DNA of 45,610 nt. It comes from Candidatus Kapaibacterium sp. Lineage in GTDB: Bacteria > Bacteroidota > Ignavibacteria > Kapaibacteriales > UBA4661. Below the pieces are notes generated by a model. That model saw only the letters and a program-made list of their open reading frames with translations. It searched no databases and was not told where the DNA came from. Below are positions 43,867-45,610 of this stretch, piece after piece. The stretch lies in contig JANWZB010000010.1 in NCBI GenBank assembly GCA_025055035.1, forward strand, positions 1 to 45,610. The letters run 5' to 3'. Position 1 is the first letter of the stretch. Every line of letters begins with the position of its first letter. The position numbers and the translations under genes are program-made.

Positions 43867-43935
43867 GCAGTATCAGATGTCTCATAGAGCAATAGTATCG
43901 CAACGAACCATACCTTAAGGTGTATAAGTGTTCCC

Positions 43936-45414
43936 ATGCAAAGTATGCAGATCTATCTCCGTAATACACTAAGTCGCTCGATAGAAGCGTTTGTACCGAT
44001 TGATGCTGCTGCCGTTCGCATGTATTCATGTGGTCCGACGGTGTATAATTACGCTCACATAGGAAACATGCGAGCATTTGTGTTTGCCGATTTATTGCAG
44101 CGGGTTTTGCGCGTGGTTGGTGGCTATTCAGTGCAATGGGTGATGAATATCACCGATATTGATGATAAAACGATTCGTGATAGTGCCGTAGGCTCGCCTA
44201 CGTGGACGGAAGACATTGGTGTACAGACCGATGATGTCCGCGAGAACCTACGCTTGTTTACAGAATTCTATACTCGAGCATTTATCGAGGATATAACAGC
44301 GCTACGCATCTACGAGCAAAGTTTTACGGCAATGCCACGAGCAACACACTACATTCCGCAGATGCAAGAGCTTATTCAAAAAATTGCCGAGAAAGGGTTT
44401 GCGTACGAACGGGGTGGTAGTGTGTATTTCAATTTGGCAGCGTGGCGTCAGGTGGAGCAGTATGGTAAACTGTTTACCATAGATGTAGAGCATTTTCGCG
44501 AGGGTGTGCGCATAGATGCTGATGAATACGACCGTGAAAGTGTGAGTGATTTTGTTCTCTGGAAGGGGAAGAAAGACCATGAGCCTTCGTGGGATTTTGA
44601 CTTTCAAGGGTGCAATCTTGCGGGGCGTCCGGGTTGGCACATTGAATGCTCTGCAATGGCGCGTGAACTGCTCGGTGTGCCGTTCGATATTCACACTGGA
44701 GGAGTAGATTTATGCTTCCCGCATCATGAGGATGAAATTGCTCAGAGTAAAGCTGGATATGGCGTAGATCCGGTGCGCTATTGGGTACATAATGAGTTTT
44801 TGGAAGTTGAAGGAGAGAAAATGTCGAAGTCGAAGGGCAATTTTTTTACGCTACGAGACCTTCTGGCACGAGGCATCGACCCACTAGATGTGCGCTGGTT
44901 GCTACTTGCAGCGCACTATGGAACAAAAGCGAACTTTACATTTGCCGGGCTGGAAGCAGGACGCAAAGCGCGGTTGCGCGTGCAGGAGTATATCTATGAG
45001 CTATGGGAACGCTCATCTGGAAGTGTACAAGCTCCTGAAGCCCATGCCCAAGCAGCGGCACTACGTTCGGCAATCTTTGAAGAGCTTGCTCAGGACTTAC
45101 AAACTCCTAAGGCGCTTGCTGTGCTCTTTACTTTCATAAATCAGCATACGCCAAAAAGCCTTGATACTCAGTGTGCTGCTGCACTCTTAGGGGTGTTGCA
45201 GGATGTGAACCGCATATGGGATGTATGGAGTATTGGAGCACAGCCGCATGAAGAAATTCCACATGCTGTGCTTCACCTTGCTGAGGAGCGCTGGCGAGCA
45301 AAGCAAGCAAAGAACTTTATCGAAGCTGACCGCCTGCGGGCAGAACTTGTCGCCTTGGGATACGTAGTGAACGATACAAAAGATGGATATACAGTAGAAC
45401 GACGCCCCTCCTAG
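43936..45414 (+). CDS. cysS: Cysteinyl-tRNA synthetase
   Basis: A class I aminoacyl-tRNA synthetase that charges tRNA-Cys, 492 residues. The first zinc-ligand Cys is in MYSCGPTVYNYAHIGNMRAF, which also holds the HIGH-type motif (HIGN). The motif ITDIDDKTI follows. The other zinc ligands are in GWHIECSAM and FPHHEDEIAQS. The KMSKS loop is EKMSKSKGNFFT at about residue 295. A DALR-type anticodon domain completes the protein (RAKQAKNFIEADRLRAELVALGY). All catalytic and metal residues look intact. Two ATGs (43936 and 43945) are possible starts. It lies 69 bases after the COG0523 GTPase gene; ACCTTAAGGT, a 10-bp palindrome, sits in that gap. Confidence 0.97.
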   Translation: MQSMQIYLRNTLSRSIEAFVPIDAAAVRMYSCGPTVYNYAHIGNMRAFVFADLLQRVLRVVGGYSVQWVMNITDIDDKTIRDSAVGSPTWTEDIGVQTDDVRENLRLFTEFYTRAFIEDITALRIYEQSFTAMPRATHYIPQMQELIQKIAEKGFAYERGGSVYFNLAAWRQVEQYGKLFTIDVEHFREGVRIDADEYDRESVSDFVLWKGKKDHEPSWDFDFQGCNLAGRPGWHIECSAMARELLGVPFDIHTGGVDLCFPHHEDEIAQSKAGYGVDPVRYWVHNEFLEVEGEKMSKSKGNFFTLRDLLARGIDPLDVRWLLLAAHYGTKANFTFAGLEAGRKARLRVQEYIYELWERSSGSVQAPEAHAQAAALRSAIFEELAQDLQTPKALAVLFTFINQHTPKSLDTQCAAALLGVLQDVNRIWDVWSIGAQPHEEIPHAVLHLAEERWRAKQAKNFIEADRLRAELVALGYVVNDTKDGYTVERRPS

Positions 45415-45610
45415 TAACGTTGGATGTAGGCCTATAGCGCTGTACGCGCAAGAGATAGCGCAAGATGGAGGAGCACTTCTCTGTTCACATGATCGTGCTG
45501 CGTATGTGCGTACGAACGTATACAATAGAGATCAGAGTATACATGTGCAACATCTCACAAAGCGTGCTATGGAATACAAACACATCCAGTATCGGATGCA
45601 GCGCATGCTA
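45415..45610. other. Non-coding end of window
   Basis: The last 196 bases show no supported gene on either strand. The short ORF on the minus strand overlaps cysS and has no family resemblance. Confidence 0.5.

Noticed and set aside
43912-43921. Palindrome ACCTTAAGGT before cysS
   Set aside because: Only 10 bp long and not accompanied by other signals; kept as a note in the cysS entry.

Overview
The window looks like a chromosomal segment from a member of the Bacteroidetes/Chlorobi (FCB) superphylum with moderate GC content. The main evidence is a 2802-residue secreted protein ending in a Por/type IX secretion (T9SS type A) sorting domain. A TonB-dependent receptor with a carboxypeptidase-regulatory-like N-terminus, a DUF6702 protein, and an FCB-type secreted protein often mislabelled 'asparagine synthetase B' support this. 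No photosynthesis, phage, insertion-sequence or CRISPR genes were seen. An Ignavibacteria/Kapabacteria-like lineage is a guess; the sequence alone does not fix it.

Left part (1-4.5 kb): a 5'-truncated guanine deaminase, a lone hisC, an aldo/keto reductase, a possible small ORF, and the 'asparagine synthetase B'-like secreted protein. From 4.5 to 13.3 kb, a repeat-rich leader (four GTGTCAG copies, three hairpins, and a sequence resembling a sigma-54 -24/-12 element) precedes the giant T9SS protein, which ends at a strong intrinsic terminator. Next come an AlbA_2-type protein and, on the minus strand, a PAS histidine kinase with a sigma-54-activating response regulator (13.4-16.8 kb).

Middle part (16.8-28.9 kb): a 656-bp non-coding gap contains three abutting stem-loops and a perfect palindrome. 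It is followed by a tight plus-strand run: M28 peptidase, DUF6702 protein, cinA, TPR protein and M24 peptidase. Then come a convergent lipoprotein, a DUF2256 zinc-ribbon protein, gap (GAPDH), a membrane-anchored DRGHM nuclease, tRNA-Ser(UGA), gcvT and leucyl aminopeptidase.

Right part (29-45.6 kb): a second large secreted protein sharing its N-terminal module with the giant protein, an ECF sigma factor with a membrane-bound partner, and a TonB receptor with paired cysteine motifs. On the minus strand lie pstC and pstS (no pstA or pstB beside them) and an isolated nuoJK pair with its own promoter-like sequence and terminator. The window ends with a chemotaxis receptor, a small membrane protein, a CobW/COG0523 GTPase and cysS. 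Themes are cell-surface display, peptide turnover and envelope signalling, together with core metabolism. The best candidates for undescribed biology are the structured intergenic region at 16.86-17.10 kb and the repeat-rich leader of the giant surface protein.
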